Positions 16,831 to 26,781 are shown, counted from the stretch's first letter. The stretch is DNA of 64,000 nucleotides from an uncultured Nitrospira sp. (GCA_902500995.1 CABVSR010000002.1:207203-271202), one strand, 5' to 3'. Notes: a model not told the origin generated them from the letters alone. Translations and numbers: made by a program.

Positions 16831-18648
16831 TTAAAACGCCTCGACCACCAGCTGCAGATGGATACCGTGATCCTGCAGGTTGTCGCGATCGGTGTCGTAG
16901 CGCTTCAGCTGTTTTCCGTAGTAGAGTTCGAAGTGGCTCCCCCGCCAGAAATTCCAGATGACACCGGCACCGATGCTCGCCAATGTCTTAGGCGGAGTTC
17001 CAGGCGTCTGAACCGTCGTCTGCCAGCCGTGTCCCAAATCAAAAAACGGCGCGATAAATACGGAATCCACACCGGCCTTGGTCGTATACACGGGCACCCG
17101 CGCCTCGATGGATAACATCGCCGCATTGTCACGGATCAACGTGAACTCCCGGTACCCGCGGACGCTGTAGCGCCCACCGACGGCAATTTGTTCCAGCGGA
17201 AACAGGTGATCGTTGGACAGTTGCACGAGGCCTCTGCTGACCAACTGCGTCCGCCATAAGGGCAGTTGGCGGATCCACTGCGCTTCGCCCAACCAGGAGA
17301 AGAACCGCGCATCCGGCAAATTCGGGTCGCCATTGGCGGTCGCCCCGATTGCGCCGACGCCGACGGAGAACCGCGATAACAGCGAGATCACCTGTTCGGC
17401 AGAGCGCCGGGCATATTCCTGCCCGAAACGCAGGGAGGTGATCCGAAACTTTCCGTTCGGCGCCCCGGTGATGAACTCAAAGGGAGTTCCGCCGAGCGTG
17501 CTTTCGTTCGTCGCATGTTCGCCCGTGAGGGAAAAGGCCAGTTCCTGATCGGCCTTCCGAATCACCGGATGCCGGACAGACAGGCCGAAGATCTGCGCCT
17601 TGTTCTTGATATCCAACGTATCGAACGGCGATTCCTCCACCCCGAAATCAAAGCGCCGATATTGCAGCGCCACGGTGGTATCGCGAGGGCCGACCGGGAT
17701 CTCGTAGCGGAAATTGAGCATCGGGTTAACCCCGGCCGAGCGACCGTATTGCAGACTCAGCGTATCACCGAATCCCAGCAGGTTCCGGTGAGCCAGCGTG
17801 ACGAACCCTTGCTCCGCACCCACGACGGGGGACTGATAGTTATTGAATTCCAACCAGGCTTTTAGCGGATTGGTCTCCTTCACTTTGACATTCAGCGTAC
17901 TTTCTCCGATGGTCGCCCCCGGCAACAGTTCGGCATTGATCCGTTCGATCCGGGGATTGGCTTGCATCACGCGCAACCGTTCCTGGAGCGCTTCGACATG
18001 CAACGGGGGGCCGGCCGCCAGATTCACCCGGCTTTGAAAATACGAGGGGCGGAACCACTTGGTATCCTCGACATTGACCTGCGTAATTTTTCCTTCGATG
18101 ATCTGCATGGTCAGGGTGCCGTCGGCGACATCCTGCTCCGGGACGACCGCGCCGGACGTCAGATAGCCGTGATTGACGTAGTAATAGGTGAGCGCGAGAC
18201 GCAAGGATTCGAGATCTTCCGCGGTCAACTCGCGGTTTGTATAGGGAGCGGTGATTTCCGAGAGCTGTTGCGACGTGAAGGCCGTATTGCCCACCAAGCG
18301 GATGTCCTTGACCATGATCTTGGGCCCCTTCGCGGCCTGATCGAGCGCGCCGGGGCGTGGCGGCGACGGAAGTTCCAGCGCAGGGGGCTGGGCCGGCGGG
18401 GGCACGACGGGCAACTGCGGCGGTTTGGGGGGCAACGGACCGAGCTGCGAGCCGGTCTGCGCATGAGCCGGCAGGACCAGTGCGCCAAGTAAGACCAGCG
18501 CCGCCATCCCCGCCATAATTACCCGCCGCGGATCCGACACACTCCGGCTGGTCAGACAGCGAGGCGAACTCTCGCCCGGCTCAGGCCCTGCAACAGCCAG
18601 CCCCAACGTTTCCTGTTCCTGCCCCATCGACTTCTTCACACAAGCCAT
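16831..18648 (-). CDS. TpsB outer-membrane transporter (ShlB/FhaC/HecB family)
   Basis: The 605-aa product has a signal peptide (core MAGMAALVLLGALVLPAHA), a proline-rich linker, two POTRA domains (about 85-240; KDIRLVGNTAFTSQQL, ENGKITQV-like IIEGKITQVNVE) and a 16-strand barrel ending in a typical outer-membrane C-terminus (QLVVEAF, final Phe). FGDTLSLQYGRS, QYRRFD and SVRGYREFTLIRDNAA are barrel landmarks; VRGY is the loop-6 motif of Omp85 proteins. It should export the adjacent TpsA protein across the outer membrane. The ATG at 18648 has GGGGAGG five bases upstream. It heads the TpsB-TpsA-CHAT operon. Confidence 0.92.
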   Translation of the reverse strand: MACVKKSMGQEQETLGLAVAGPEPGESSPRCLTSRSVSDPRRVIMAGMAALVLLGALVLPAHAQTGSQLGPLPPKPPQLPVVPPPAQPPALELPSPPRPGALDQAAKGPKIMVKDIRLVGNTAFTSQQLSEITAPYTNRELTAEDLESLRLALTYYYVNHGYLTSGAVVPEQDVADGTLTMQIIEGKITQVNVEDTKWFRPSYFQSRVNLAAGPPLHVEALQERLRVMQANPRIERINAELLPGATIGESTLNVKVKETNPLKAWLEFNNYQSPVVGAEQGFVTLAHRNLLGFGDTLSLQYGRSAGVNPMLNFRYEIPVGPRDTTVALQYRRFDFGVEESPFDTLDIKNKAQIFGLSVRHPVIRKADQELAFSLTGEHATNESTLGGTPFEFITGAPNGKFRITSLRFGQEYARRSAEQVISLLSRFSVGVGAIGATANGDPNLPDARFFSWLGEAQWIRQLPLWRTQLVSRGLVQLSNDHLFPLEQIAVGGRYSVRGYREFTLIRDNAAMLSIEARVPVYTTKAGVDSVFIAPFFDLGHGWQTTVQTPGTPPKTLASIGAGVIWNFWRGSHFELYYGKQLKRYDTDRDNLQDHGIHLQLVVEAF

Positions 18649-19024
18649 CAAGGCCTCCCCTCTTTCTTGATGACGGGGCACGGCGATTCGTGAATCAGTG
18701 CCCGTAAAATCATCTGCTGGCGATCAGTTTTTCTCAGCGACAGCGCTCCTGCGCCCTGCATTCCACACTCCCCAAGCCACCACACACAGTCGCGCGGCGG
18801 CCGTCTACCGACCGAGGCGATACGTAGCTGTTTGGAGAGTCAGGCCTGCGAAGGAACTGCTTATAACATGTCTCGCGACAAATTACTCCTGGGCCGCGAA
18901 GTTTTTTGCCGGCAGGCCTTGCGATGAATCAGGTTGGCACAGGCGTGGGATGAGCGAAGACCGGTCAGGAAGGATCTGTGCTGGGTGGTTCTACCTAATG
19001 CTGTATAGGACAGGATCTGCCGCG
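18649..19024 (-). other. 376-bp intergenic region upstream of the TPS operon
   Basis: I see no gene here. It must hold the promoter for the leftward TPS operon and the 3' region of the tryptophanase gene. A near-palindrome TGTCTCGCGACA at 18869-18880 next to TTATAA at 18861-18866 may be part of a promoter or operator, but no matched -35 box is convincing. No strong intrinsic terminator is visible. Confidence 0.4.
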
Positions 19025-20452
19025 TCAGGACAGAGGCGCAGCCGCGAATCCGGCGCCGGGCCAGAGCGCCCCGGCAGGGACCTCTTCCTCGAATCGCGCC
19101 GTGAAATGCCGCAACCGGGGGGCTTCGTAGGTCATGACGAGCCCGCCGATCGATTCCCGGCGATGATAGAGATCACGCATCGCTTCCGCCACGAAAGCCA
19201 GATGCTGGTTCGTATAGACCCGGCGGGGGATCGCCAATCGAACGAGCTCCAGTTGCGGATAACTCGCCTGCTGAGTCGCCGGATCCCGCTTCCCGTACAT
19301 CACGGTGCCGATCTCGACCGTGCGAATGCCAAAGTCCCGGTACAAGGCGACGGCCAGGGCCTGCGCCGGAAATTGCGATTGGTGAAGGTGCGGCAGAAAC
19401 GCTTTGGCATTCACATAGACCGCATGGCCGCCGACCGGCTTGACGATCGGCACGCCGCTGTCTTCGAGCATGGCCCCCAAAGACCGCACCTGGCCTATCC
19501 GATAGCGGAGATAGTCCTCGTCGAGCACTTCCTCGAGGCCTCTGGCCATCGCTTCCAGATCACGGCCCGCCAGCCCGCCGTACGTGGGAAATCCCTCGAC
19601 CAGGATCATCATGTTCGTGATCGCCTGCGCCCAGCTCTCGTGGTTGAGGTTGAGCAATCCGCCGATGTTCACCAAGCCATCCTTTTTGGCCGACATGAGA
19701 CAGCCATCGCCGAGGCTGAACAGCTCCCTGGCGATGTCCCGGACCGGCCTGTCTGCATACTCCGGTTCACGTTCGCGGATAAAAAAACAATTCTCCGCAA
19801 ACCGGCAGGCATCGAACAGCAGCGGAATGCCGAAGCGATTCACCACCTGCCTCGTCGCACGAATATTCGCCATCGAGACCGGCTGGCCGCCGGCGCTGTT
19901 ATTGGTGATGGTGATCATCACGAACGGGATCCGGGCCGGCCCGACCCGCTCGATGGTCTCTTCGAGCCGCGCCACGTCCATGTTGCCCTTGAACGGCAGG
20001 TCGCGATGCGGATCGTAGGCCTCTCGGACGACCAGATCCATGGCCTCCGCCTCCTGGTGCTCGACGTTGGCTCTGGTCGTATCGAAATGGATGTTGTTCG
20101 GCACGCACATCCCCGGTTTGACGACCGTGGAAAACAGCAGATGTTCCGCCGCCCGGCCCTGATGGGTGGGCATCACATAGCGATAGCCGAAGAGGGACCG
20201 TGCGACCGCCTCGAAATGATAGAAATTCTTGCTGCCTGCATAGGACTCGTCGCCGAGCATCATCCCGGCCCATTGGGCATCACTCATGGCGGAGGTGCCG
20301 CTGTCCGTGAGCAGATCGATGGACACACTGTCGGCGGGCACATGGAACAGGTTATATCCGGCTTCACGGAGCAGCCGGTCACGCTCGTCGCGGGTGGTGG
20401 GTTTGATGGGTTCGACGACCTTGATCCTAAACGGCTCGAATGGGAAGCTCAC
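19025..20452 (-). CDS. tnaA: Tryptophanase-like beta-eliminating lyase
   Basis: The 475-aa PLP enzyme is alignable along its length to tryptophanase and tyrosine phenol-lyase: EPFRIKVVEPI, IDLLTDSGTSAMSD, MPTHQGRAAEHLL, PLP lysine in MSAKKDGLVNIGG, GGLAGRDLEAMA, PVGGHAVYV and LVRLAIPRRVYT. At the substrate site it reads GIRTVEIG as in tryptophanase (tyrosine phenol-lyase has Arg in SMERG), which argues for tryptophan to indole, pyruvate and ammonia. Its start lies 26 bp inside the upstream HTH regulator gene. Whether indole is the true product needs assay; tyrosine as substrate would also fit the neighbourhood. Confidence 0.85.
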   Translation of the reverse strand: MSFPFEPFRIKVVEPIKPTTRDERDRLLREAGYNLFHVPADSVSIDLLTDSGTSAMSDAQWAGMMLGDESYAGSKNFYHFEAVARSLFGYRYVMPTHQGRAAEHLLFSTVVKPGMCVPNNIHFDTTRANVEHQEAEAMDLVVREAYDPHRDLPFKGNMDVARLEETIERVGPARIPFVMITITNNSAGGQPVSMANIRATRQVVNRFGIPLLFDACRFAENCFFIREREPEYADRPVRDIARELFSLGDGCLMSAKKDGLVNIGGLLNLNHESWAQAITNMMILVEGFPTYGGLAGRDLEAMARGLEEVLDEDYLRYRIGQVRSLGAMLEDSGVPIVKPVGGHAVYVNAKAFLPHLHQSQFPAQALAVALYRDFGIRTVEIGTVMYGKRDPATQQASYPQLELVRLAIPRRVYTNQHLAFVAEAMRDLYHRRESIGGLVMTYEAPRLRHFTARFEEEVPAGALWPGAGFAAAPLS

Positions 20453-21410
20453 GGATCGACCTCCTGAAATAGGCCAACTGCTCGTGAAACGGGCCGGCCC
20501 CCTGGTAGTCGAATACGTAGCGGGTCATGTCGAACAGCGGCGCCGGATCCAGTTCCCGGATCATCTCCGGCTTCCAGGAAATCTGCAGGCGATTGATCAT
20601 CGTAATGGGTGTCGGCGTGCCGACCATCCCGAGCGGCACGCTGCCGTAGGTCTGCGAAAAGATCAAAATTTCCCGGTCGAACATCGCGGTATTCATATCT
20701 TCGGCCGCGCCGTATTTTCGGAAATCCTCTTCCAGCCGTTGAAAGGCCGGCGAATGAACCAGCGCCTCCCGGAAGGCGTAAAACACCTTCACGCCCGCGC
20801 GCCGCTGATCATCCATCACCTGAATGGCATCGGCCACCGTGGCCTCGTGCTGCATCTGTTCCTGCGTCAGGATCAGCAGCCGCCGGATTCGGACATGTCT
20901 GCGCGCCGCCGCTTGGTTCGCCAGCAGATAATTGGGATACAGCGCTTCGCCCTTTTTCCAGATATTCCAGCGCTCCATCATGGCATCGACGGATTGTTCC
21001 GCCGTCTCCATGAGCCGCACCGCCTCGGCGTTCGCCGCCGCCCCCTCATAGGTCAGGGTTTGCGCCTCCAACTGTTTTAATTCCCGCCCGATGGCTTCCA
21101 CCTTCTTCGGCAGGTAACGCGGCCGTTTCGGCACATGCAGCATGACATCCACCGCAGTGAGCGCCAGGGTCCAGTATTCCTTTGCCTGTTTCGGGGCCTT
21201 GTCCTTCTGCGCGATCAGCAGGAGTTCCACCGGATTTTTATCCAGCAGCTTGGCCATCTTGATGCACAATTCCGGTTTGGGGATCTTCATGCCCCGCCGC
21301 ATCAGATTGGCTTCCGGCTGCGCGATGCCCAGTTTTTCGGCCAGCGCGTAATCGCTGCTCAACGCATACCGATCCTTGACCGCGTCAAAGTATCTGGCAA
21401 TTTCCATCAT
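20427..21410 (-). CDS. HTH (Cro/CI-type) regulator with uncharacterised C-terminal domain
   Basis: Residues about 1-65 form an XRE-type HTH (YALAEKLGIAQPEANLMRRG, then KMAKLLDKNPVELLL). A helical, possibly coiled-coil segment follows (about 90-190) and then a domain of about 140 residues that I do not recognise (VKVFYAFREALVHSPAFQ, REILIFSQTYGSVPLG). GGGAG precedes the ATG. The gene overlaps the tryptophanase start by 26 bp, so it probably senses a ligand connected with that enzyme or with the acyl-CoA genes upstream. It is 82 bp after the acyl-CoA dehydrogenase on the same strand. Confidence 0.75.
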   Translation of the reverse strand: MMEIARYFDAVKDRYALSSDYALAEKLGIAQPEANLMRRGMKIPKPELCIKMAKLLDKNPVELLLIAQKDKAPKQAKEYWTLALTAVDVMLHVPKRPRYLPKKVEAIGRELKQLEAQTLTYEGAAANAEAVRLMETAEQSVDAMMERWNIWKKGEALYPNYLLANQAAARRHVRIRRLLILTQEQMQHEATVADAIQVMDDQRRAGVKVFYAFREALVHSPAFQRLEEDFRKYGAAEDMNTAMFDREILIFSQTYGSVPLGMVGTPTPITMINRLQISWKPEMIRELDPAPLFDMTRYVFDYQGAGPFHEQLAYFRRSIRELPIRAV

Positions 21411-21491
21411 GTCGCTCCCGGCATCTGATCATGCGCTACACCCCTGAGGCTCCCGGGCAACCGGTCATCCGCCATGTCCCGTCGCCTCCCG

Positions 21492-23417
21492 TCATCCTTG
21501 TGCGGAGGCGCCTACCAGGCGCTGCTCGCGCGCGAGCGAATCCTGTTCGATCGCCCGGCACGGAATGATCCCCGCTTCCAGCCAGTCGGCTTGTCCGGAC
21601 ACAATGGATTTTGCCAGAGGGTACAGGCTGGTATCGTCGTCCCACGAAGAAGTCCGTAACGAGAGTAAGGGTTCGGGATTGAATGCGGCGCCGGTGCGCG
21701 AACAGAAGTAGCTGACGAGGCTGTGCAGATGCGCCTTGCCCTGCTGCTCCTGCCGTGACTTGTACCATAGCAACGTTTCGACGGCAAAGAGATGCATGGC
21801 GGCCGTGACCAGACGCGTCATCAGCCGTTGCTTCCGCGCCAGACCTTGCCTCTCTCGCGCCGCAACCCAAAATGTCGTACGCGCCAGTTCGCGACTTTTT
21901 TTCGCCACGAATCCCTCCCACACGGCATCGAATGAACCGGCACCTGCGGCCCCCTGTTCATAGACGGACAGGCCACCGCAGGATCTGGCCGCCGTGTCGG
22001 CGAAGAAGGGCATGGCTCCCACCATATCGGCGAGGTGACCATCCAGGAAGGCCTGGCCATGCGTGAAATACTCTGCAAGCCCTTCCCTCCCGATCCACAG
22101 GGTGAGGATGCCGTTGCTGCCCTCCCAAATCACGTTGATGAGCGCGTCGCGTATCATCCGTTCGACCGGCACCGGCAGATCTCCATGGAGACGCAAAGAG
22201 TCCGGCGTTTCAAAGGCGCGGCCGCCATAAATCCGGAACAGATCGAGTAACGATTCCAGGAGCCATTCCGTCGCGAGGATTTTCGCGGCCGCCGATTCCA
22301 AACGCACATCCTGTTTCGTATCGGCCCAGATGCCGGTGATGGCCACGATGGCTTCCAACGCCAGCACGCGCGAGGCCATCAAGACGATCTTGGCCCCGAT
22401 ATCCGTGTGCTCTCCGATGGGACGATCGTATTGCACGCGCTGCTGCGCGCGCCGGCGAGCCAACCAGAGACACTGTTTGAGATTCCCGAGGCAGGCGGCA
22501 GGGAGCGTGAGTCGCCCCACGGTCAAGCTTTCCAGGGCGCGCCGCAAGCCCTCGCCCTCCGCCCCCAGCCGGTCCGCCACCGGCACCCACACCTCCCGCA
22601 GATGCACCTGGCCGTTATAGATGCCGCGCACGCCCAGAAAGCTGAGACGCGTGCAAGTGCATCCCCGCGCCTGGGTATCGACCACGAAGGCCCCGAATCG
22701 CCGGTCCTCCTTAGGGCGGGAGATGTCTCCGGGCGAATCCACAATCTGCGCGATGACGACGAGTAAGGAGGCCAGGAAGGCCTTGTCTCCGCGTGGGGCA
22801 TTGGTCGTGTAGAGTTTATCGCCGCTCAACCGGTACCCGACCAGGGCGCCCTGTTCATGAACCGGGATCGCATAGGTCTTGAGATCCCAGATATCGCACC
22901 CGGCGTCCTTTTCCGTCAGCGCAAATCCGGAAATCTCTCCCCGGGCCAGTCGAGGCAACAATCGTTGTTGTTGTTCCGGATTCCCCACCAGCTTGACCGG
23001 CTCGGCGACTCCGATCGAATTGTGCGCCGACAGCAAGACGGTGGTGGCCGCATCATGGCTGCCCAGCAACGTCGCCGCCGCATGATATTCCGATTGCGAA
23101 AATCCCAGTCCCCCGTACCGGCGCGGAATCTTAATGCCGAAGGCTCCGATCTCTCTCAACGCGGCGAACACGTCCTCGCCGATCACGCCTTCCCGGTCGA
23201 TCGCTTCGGGATCGACTTTCTCAATCAACAGGCGGCGGAGGGTGCCGAGAAATTCGCTCGCCGCGTCGCTCCTCGAGGGAAGCGAGGCCTGCGCATACAG
23301 GTGCCGGCGAACCTTTCCCTCGAAGAGGCCGGAGAGAAATCCCGTATAGGCCCGCTTGTCGCGAGCCGCTTCCGCCGCCGCGAGCGATCCTTTGAACATA
23401 CTGCCGGTGTTCGACAT
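21492..23417 (-). CDS. Large acyl-CoA dehydrogenase (first copy)
   Basis: The 641-aa protein is an acyl-CoA dehydrogenase of the long, C-terminally extended kind (as VLCAD/ACAD9). N-domain GIKIPRRYGGLGFSQSEYH; FAD/substrate region GFALTEKDAGCD and KLYTTNAP; helical domain with RRAQQRVQYDRPIGEHTDI and RIYGGRAFETPDSLRL. The likely catalytic glutamate lies in VIWEGSNGILTLWIG. It oxidises an acyl-CoA to the 2-enoyl-CoA, passing electrons to ETF. The ATG at 23417 has AAGGGA upstream; the frame upstream of it overlaps the patatin gene. Paralogous to the gene at 52083-54062. Confidence 0.88.
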   Translation of the reverse strand: MSNTGSMFKGSLAAAEAARDKRAYTGFLSGLFEGKVRRHLYAQASLPSRSDAASEFLGTLRRLLIEKVDPEAIDREGVIGEDVFAALREIGAFGIKIPRRYGGLGFSQSEYHAAATLLGSHDAATTVLLSAHNSIGVAEPVKLVGNPEQQQRLLPRLARGEISGFALTEKDAGCDIWDLKTYAIPVHEQGALVGYRLSGDKLYTTNAPRGDKAFLASLLVVIAQIVDSPGDISRPKEDRRFGAFVVDTQARGCTCTRLSFLGVRGIYNGQVHLREVWVPVADRLGAEGEGLRRALESLTVGRLTLPAACLGNLKQCLWLARRRAQQRVQYDRPIGEHTDIGAKIVLMASRVLALEAIVAITGIWADTKQDVRLESAAAKILATEWLLESLLDLFRIYGGRAFETPDSLRLHGDLPVPVERMIRDALINVIWEGSNGILTLWIGREGLAEYFTHGQAFLDGHLADMVGAMPFFADTAARSCGGLSVYEQGAAGAGSFDAVWEGFVAKKSRELARTTFWVAARERQGLARKQRLMTRLVTAAMHLFAVETLLWYKSRQEQQGKAHLHSLVSYFCSRTGAAFNPEPLLSLRTSSWDDDTSLYPLAKSIVSGQADWLEAGIIPCRAIEQDSLAREQRLVGASAQG

Positions 23418-23440
23418 AGAGTCCCTTCTGCAGGCGGCCA

Positions 23441-24673
23441 TTACTTGGCTTTGCGCCAAGCGGCGCCGACACCTCCGATGTGCGCGGGCGCGGGCGCGGG
23501 TGCGGCCGCGGCCGGCGCGACGCGGGGGACCGAAGCCGATCCGTCACGATCGAGCCGGGCCAGGCGTTGTATGGCGCGCTCCTCGAACCGGGCGCGCGAC
23601 ACGGCCATACCGCGACGGGCGAACTGCGCGGACAAGCCGTCGAATTGATCGCCGACCAAGGCCATGACCGAGACGTATCCGGCGCGCAGGAGATGGATGC
23701 GGTCGCGGTAACTCAGAAAACTCCGTTCGAACAGGAGCGCATCTTCTTTCACCGGTGAAATCACCAGAATCTCCTTCGCCGGATAATCGTGCTGGAACCG
23801 TTCCAGGGCCTGGGAAAAGCGGGCGTCAAAATTGATTCGCGACGCCTGCTCGCCGATCGACAGAAACCCCCGATCCCGCAACCTCCCTGCGCGGCTGTCG
23901 TCACCGGCCGGATCGTCCCGCAGGCCGCGTTGAGGCGGGCGCGCCATGGGATTGATCATGATCATGAAGTCCACCTGCTTGTGCACGGCCACGTCGAAGA
24001 ACGCCATGCGGCCGATTCCCGCATCGATATAATCACGCCCTTGTATGCGGACCGGGCAGAAGTAAATGGGCACCGCGGAAGAGGCCGTTACCGCGCGGGA
24101 GATCGGCACATCCCGCCAGCCTTCGTCCCCGAACATGACACCCTCGCCGGTCTCCAGATCGATGGCCGGGATATAGAGCTCCTTCGACAGACCCGCAAAG
24201 GAATTGCTCAGGCCTTTGGTGTGGTAAAGGCCGGCGAGATAGAGGGCAAAGGGCTCGAGCGTATAAATCCCGCTCGGGAGCGCATCCTGGGCCTTGTCGA
24301 GCAGATCGATGAGCGTCATCTCGCGGTAATGCCGCACATAATATTTCAGGAGCGGAACCAGCTGGCGGGTCACGCGCCAGAAGGTCTTGAGGCCCTCGCC
24401 GATGGCAGGAGAAAACACGTTGCGGTGATCGAAATAATAGGGCCTGGTGCCGGACAGATTCGTATCGAGGATATCGCGCGGCCTCACGCCGTTGGCAATC
24501 AAGGACACGGCCGCGGCTCCCGCGCTGACACCGACGTAGAGGTCGAGGTCGTTCATGGTCACGCCGTCCTCGAACAGATCATCCAATGCGGTCAAGGCGC
24601 CGATCTCGAAGAGGTAGCCCGTGAAGCCTCCCCCGCCCAACGCCAAGGCCCGCTTGCCGAATGCCGATGCCAT
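23441..24673 (-). CDS. Patatin-like phospholipase
   Basis: The 410-aa protein has the patatin domain: oxyanion loop GGGGF (residues 13-17), nucleophile Ser50 in GVSAG, and the dyad Asp in YIDAGIGR. There is no signal peptide, so the lipid acyl hydrolase is cytoplasmic or membrane-peripheral. The C-terminus is a low-complexity Ala/Pro run (about 385-400). It lies between the enoyl-CoA hydratase and the acyl-CoA dehydrogenase, with gaps of 36 and 23 bp, which suggests it releases fatty acids or hydrolyses acyl-CoA/acyl esters for the beta-oxidation genes around it. Substrate not determinable. Confidence 0.9.
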   Translation of the reverse strand: MASAFGKRALALGGGGFTGYLFEIGALTALDDLFEDGVTMNDLDLYVGVSAGAAAVSLIANGVRPRDILDTNLSGTRPYYFDHRNVFSPAIGEGLKTFWRVTRQLVPLLKYYVRHYREMTLIDLLDKAQDALPSGIYTLEPFALYLAGLYHTKGLSNSFAGLSKELYIPAIDLETGEGVMFGDEGWRDVPISRAVTASSAVPIYFCPVRIQGRDYIDAGIGRMAFFDVAVHKQVDFMIMINPMARPPQRGLRDDPAGDDSRAGRLRDRGFLSIGEQASRINFDARFSQALERFQHDYPAKEILVISPVKEDALLFERSFLSYRDRIHLLRAGYVSVMALVGDQFDGLSAQFARRGMAVSRARFEERAIQRLARLDRDGSASVPRVAPAAAAPAPAPAHIGGVGAAWRKAK

Positions 24674-24709
24674 GACGCCCTTTCATCGGCCGAGTTGCCT
24701 GCGCAGTAT

Positions 24710-25498
24710 TCAACGATCTCTAAATTGCGGCTGGCGTTTCTCCAAAAACGCGGCCAGGCCTTCCCGCTTGTCCTCCGTTTCACAGAGGCCGCCGAACAGC
24801 CGCGCTTCCATCGCCAGGCCTTCCGGCAGACTGATCTCTGAACCGCCGCGAACGGCCCGCAACGAGGCGCGCAACGCGGGAAGGCTTTTGGAGGCCATCT
24901 TACGAGCGAGGCCTTGAGCCTGGCGCAACAGGTCTTCCGGCGGGATGACTTGCGACACCAACCCAAGCGACTGCGCCTCGGCGGCGGAGATCGGATCGCC
25001 GGTCAAGATCAATTCCAACGCGTTCGATTGGCCGATGAGGCGAGGTAACCGTTGCGTCCCGCCGAATCCCGGCATGATGCCCAGATTGATTTCCGGCTGG
25101 CCCAGGCGGCTGCCATCCGCCGCAAGCCTGATGTGACAACAGAGGGCCAACTCCAATCCTCCCCCCAGGCAAACGCCGTTGATCGCCGCGATGACCGGCT
25201 TCTCCAGCGCTTCGATCCGGTTCAAGATGGCTTGACCTTGCCGCGCAATGGATTCGCCTTCTTCGGAAGACGCAATCGAGGCCAGCAACTTGATGTCGGC
25301 CCCCGCCACAAAGAACCGGCCCGTCCCGGTCAACACCACGGCTTTGATCTCATCGTCCGCGGCAAGGACCTCAAAGACCTGGCTGAGTTCGGCCAGCAAT
25401 TCCGGCGTGAGGGTATTGGCCGGAGGATGGTGAATCGTCACCGTCGCGACGGCGCCGTCACGGTGACAGGCGAGCATCGAACCGGCTGTGATCGTCAT
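24710..25498 (-). CDS. Enoyl-CoA hydratase
   Basis: The 262-aa crotonase-fold enzyme keeps the oxyanion hole (FVAGADIK, CLGGGLELAL) and both catalytic glutamates (GGGLELAL and GQPEINLGIMPGFGGT), so it should hydrate 2-enoyl-CoA to L-3-hydroxyacyl-CoA. The ATG at 25498 with GAGGTG three bases before it is preferred; a GTG at 25504 is part of that ribosome site. It begins 7 bp after the 3-hydroxyacyl-CoA dehydrogenase stop, giving the next step of beta-oxidation. Confidence 0.9.
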   Translation of the reverse strand: MTITAGSMLACHRDGAVATVTIHHPPANTLTPELLAELSQVFEVLAADDEIKAVVLTGTGRFFVAGADIKLLASIASSEEGESIARQGQAILNRIEALEKPVIAAINGVCLGGGLELALCCHIRLAADGSRLGQPEINLGIMPGFGGTQRLPRLIGQSNALELILTGDPISAAEAQSLGLVSQVIPPEDLLRQAQGLARKMASKSLPALRASLRAVRGGSEISLPEGLAMEARLFGGLCETEDKREGLAAFLEKRQPQFRDR

Positions 25499-25505
25499 AA
25501 CCACC

Positions 25506-26753
25506 TCATCTCATGTGAGCGCTCGTTGGGCTGTACGTAAAAAATCCCTGTCCTGCCGCCTGCCCCGTCAATCCGGCATCGACCATGCGACGCAACATGG
25601 GCGCAGGCCAGAAGCGCATGCCCACGCGTTCTGTCAGGTCTTCCAATTGCTCCAGCACATGGTCGATGCCGAGCTGATCGGCCAGATGCAGCGGGCCGAT
25701 CTTGTCGCCCGGAAATCCCGTCCCTGCCGCCATCGCCAGATCGATGTCGCGCGCCGAGGCGATGCCTTCCTGGAGCGCGATCACCGCCTCGTTCACCATG
25801 GCCAGGAGCGGGCGCATTCTGGACCAGGTCATCTGATGTTCCTCGTTATGCGGCCCTACCTGAGCTTTCATGTCTTTCAAACGGTGATCCTCATCGCCTG
25901 GGTCGGCGCCGCCATAGTCATAAAATCCCTTGCCCGTCTTGATGCCGAGCCGCCCCGCCTTGACGAAGGCCTCGAGCAGCGGAGCCGGCGCCATCCTCGG
26001 CCCGTAAGCACGGTACAGAATGCGCCCGACGTCGAGCGCGATATCCAAGCCGACGGTGTCCAACAGCGTGAACGGGCCGACCGGCATACCGAAGGCCACC
26101 AGGTCCCGGTCGATGTCTTTGATGGACACATCGCTGTCCTGAAGGCACCAGACCGCTTCATTTAAGTACGGAGAGAGGAGCCGATTGACGAGAAATCCCG
26201 CGCACTCCTTCACGATCACCGGCTGTTTCCTGAGGCTTTCCGCGAAGCCGACGGTGTCATCGACCGTCTGCGGATCGGTGCCCAGGCCGGCAATGACCTC
26301 CACCAAGGGCATCGCATAGGCTGGATTGAAGAAGTGCAGTCCGATCACCTTGCCCGGGCGCGCCGTGGCAGACCCGAGCGCCGAGATGGAAAGCGCGGAG
26401 GTATTACTGGCTAGAATCGCGCTCCGGGAACAGATCCGATCCAGTTCATGAAACACCTGCTGCTTGAGCCGCAACTCTTCCGACACCGCCTCGATGACAA
26501 GATCGACCTCCTTGAGCCCCTCCAGATTCGGCGAGGCCGTGACCAACAGCATTTTCTCTTCCAATTGTTCAGGCGTCATTTTGCCCTTCATCACACGGGC
26601 CTGATAAATGGCCCGTACCGTTTCCACGCCTCGCCGGGCGAGCGATTCCTCGCGATCCGCGAGCACGACCGGCAGACCGGCAAAACTCACCACTTCCGCA
26701 ATCTGCGCCCCCATGGTCCCTGCGCCCGCCACTCCCACTTTGTAGATATACAT
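25506..26753 (-). CDS. 3-hydroxyacyl-CoA dehydrogenase
   Basis: The 415-aa protein begins with the NAD site VGVAGAGTMGAQIAEV, continues with SNTSALSIS and the catalytic His region GLHFFNPAYAMPLVEV, then AGFLVNRLLSPYLNEA. A second C-terminal 3HCDH domain (about 290-395) repeats the fold, so the length exceeds the 280-300 aa of short members. It oxidises L-3-hydroxyacyl-CoA to 3-ketoacyl-CoA. It follows the thiolase gene after a 105-bp spacer containing a dispersed repeat and lies directly before the enoyl-CoA hydratase. Confidence 0.92.
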   Translation of the reverse strand: MYIYKVGVAGAGTMGAQIAEVVSFAGLPVVLADREESLARRGVETVRAIYQARVMKGKMTPEQLEEKMLLVTASPNLEGLKEVDLVIEAVSEELRLKQQVFHELDRICSRSAILASNTSALSISALGSATARPGKVIGLHFFNPAYAMPLVEVIAGLGTDPQTVDDTVGFAESLRKQPVIVKECAGFLVNRLLSPYLNEAVWCLQDSDVSIKDIDRDLVAFGMPVGPFTLLDTVGLDIALDVGRILYRAYGPRMAPAPLLEAFVKAGRLGIKTGKGFYDYGGADPGDEDHRLKDMKAQVGPHNEEHQMTWSRMRPLLAMVNEAVIALQEGIASARDIDLAMAAGTGFPGDKIGPLHLADQLGIDHVLEQLEDLTERVGMRFWPAPMLRRMVDAGLTGQAAGQGFFTYSPTSAHMR

Positions 26754-26781
26754 CGCATCCCCACACGTGAGTCTTCCAAGA

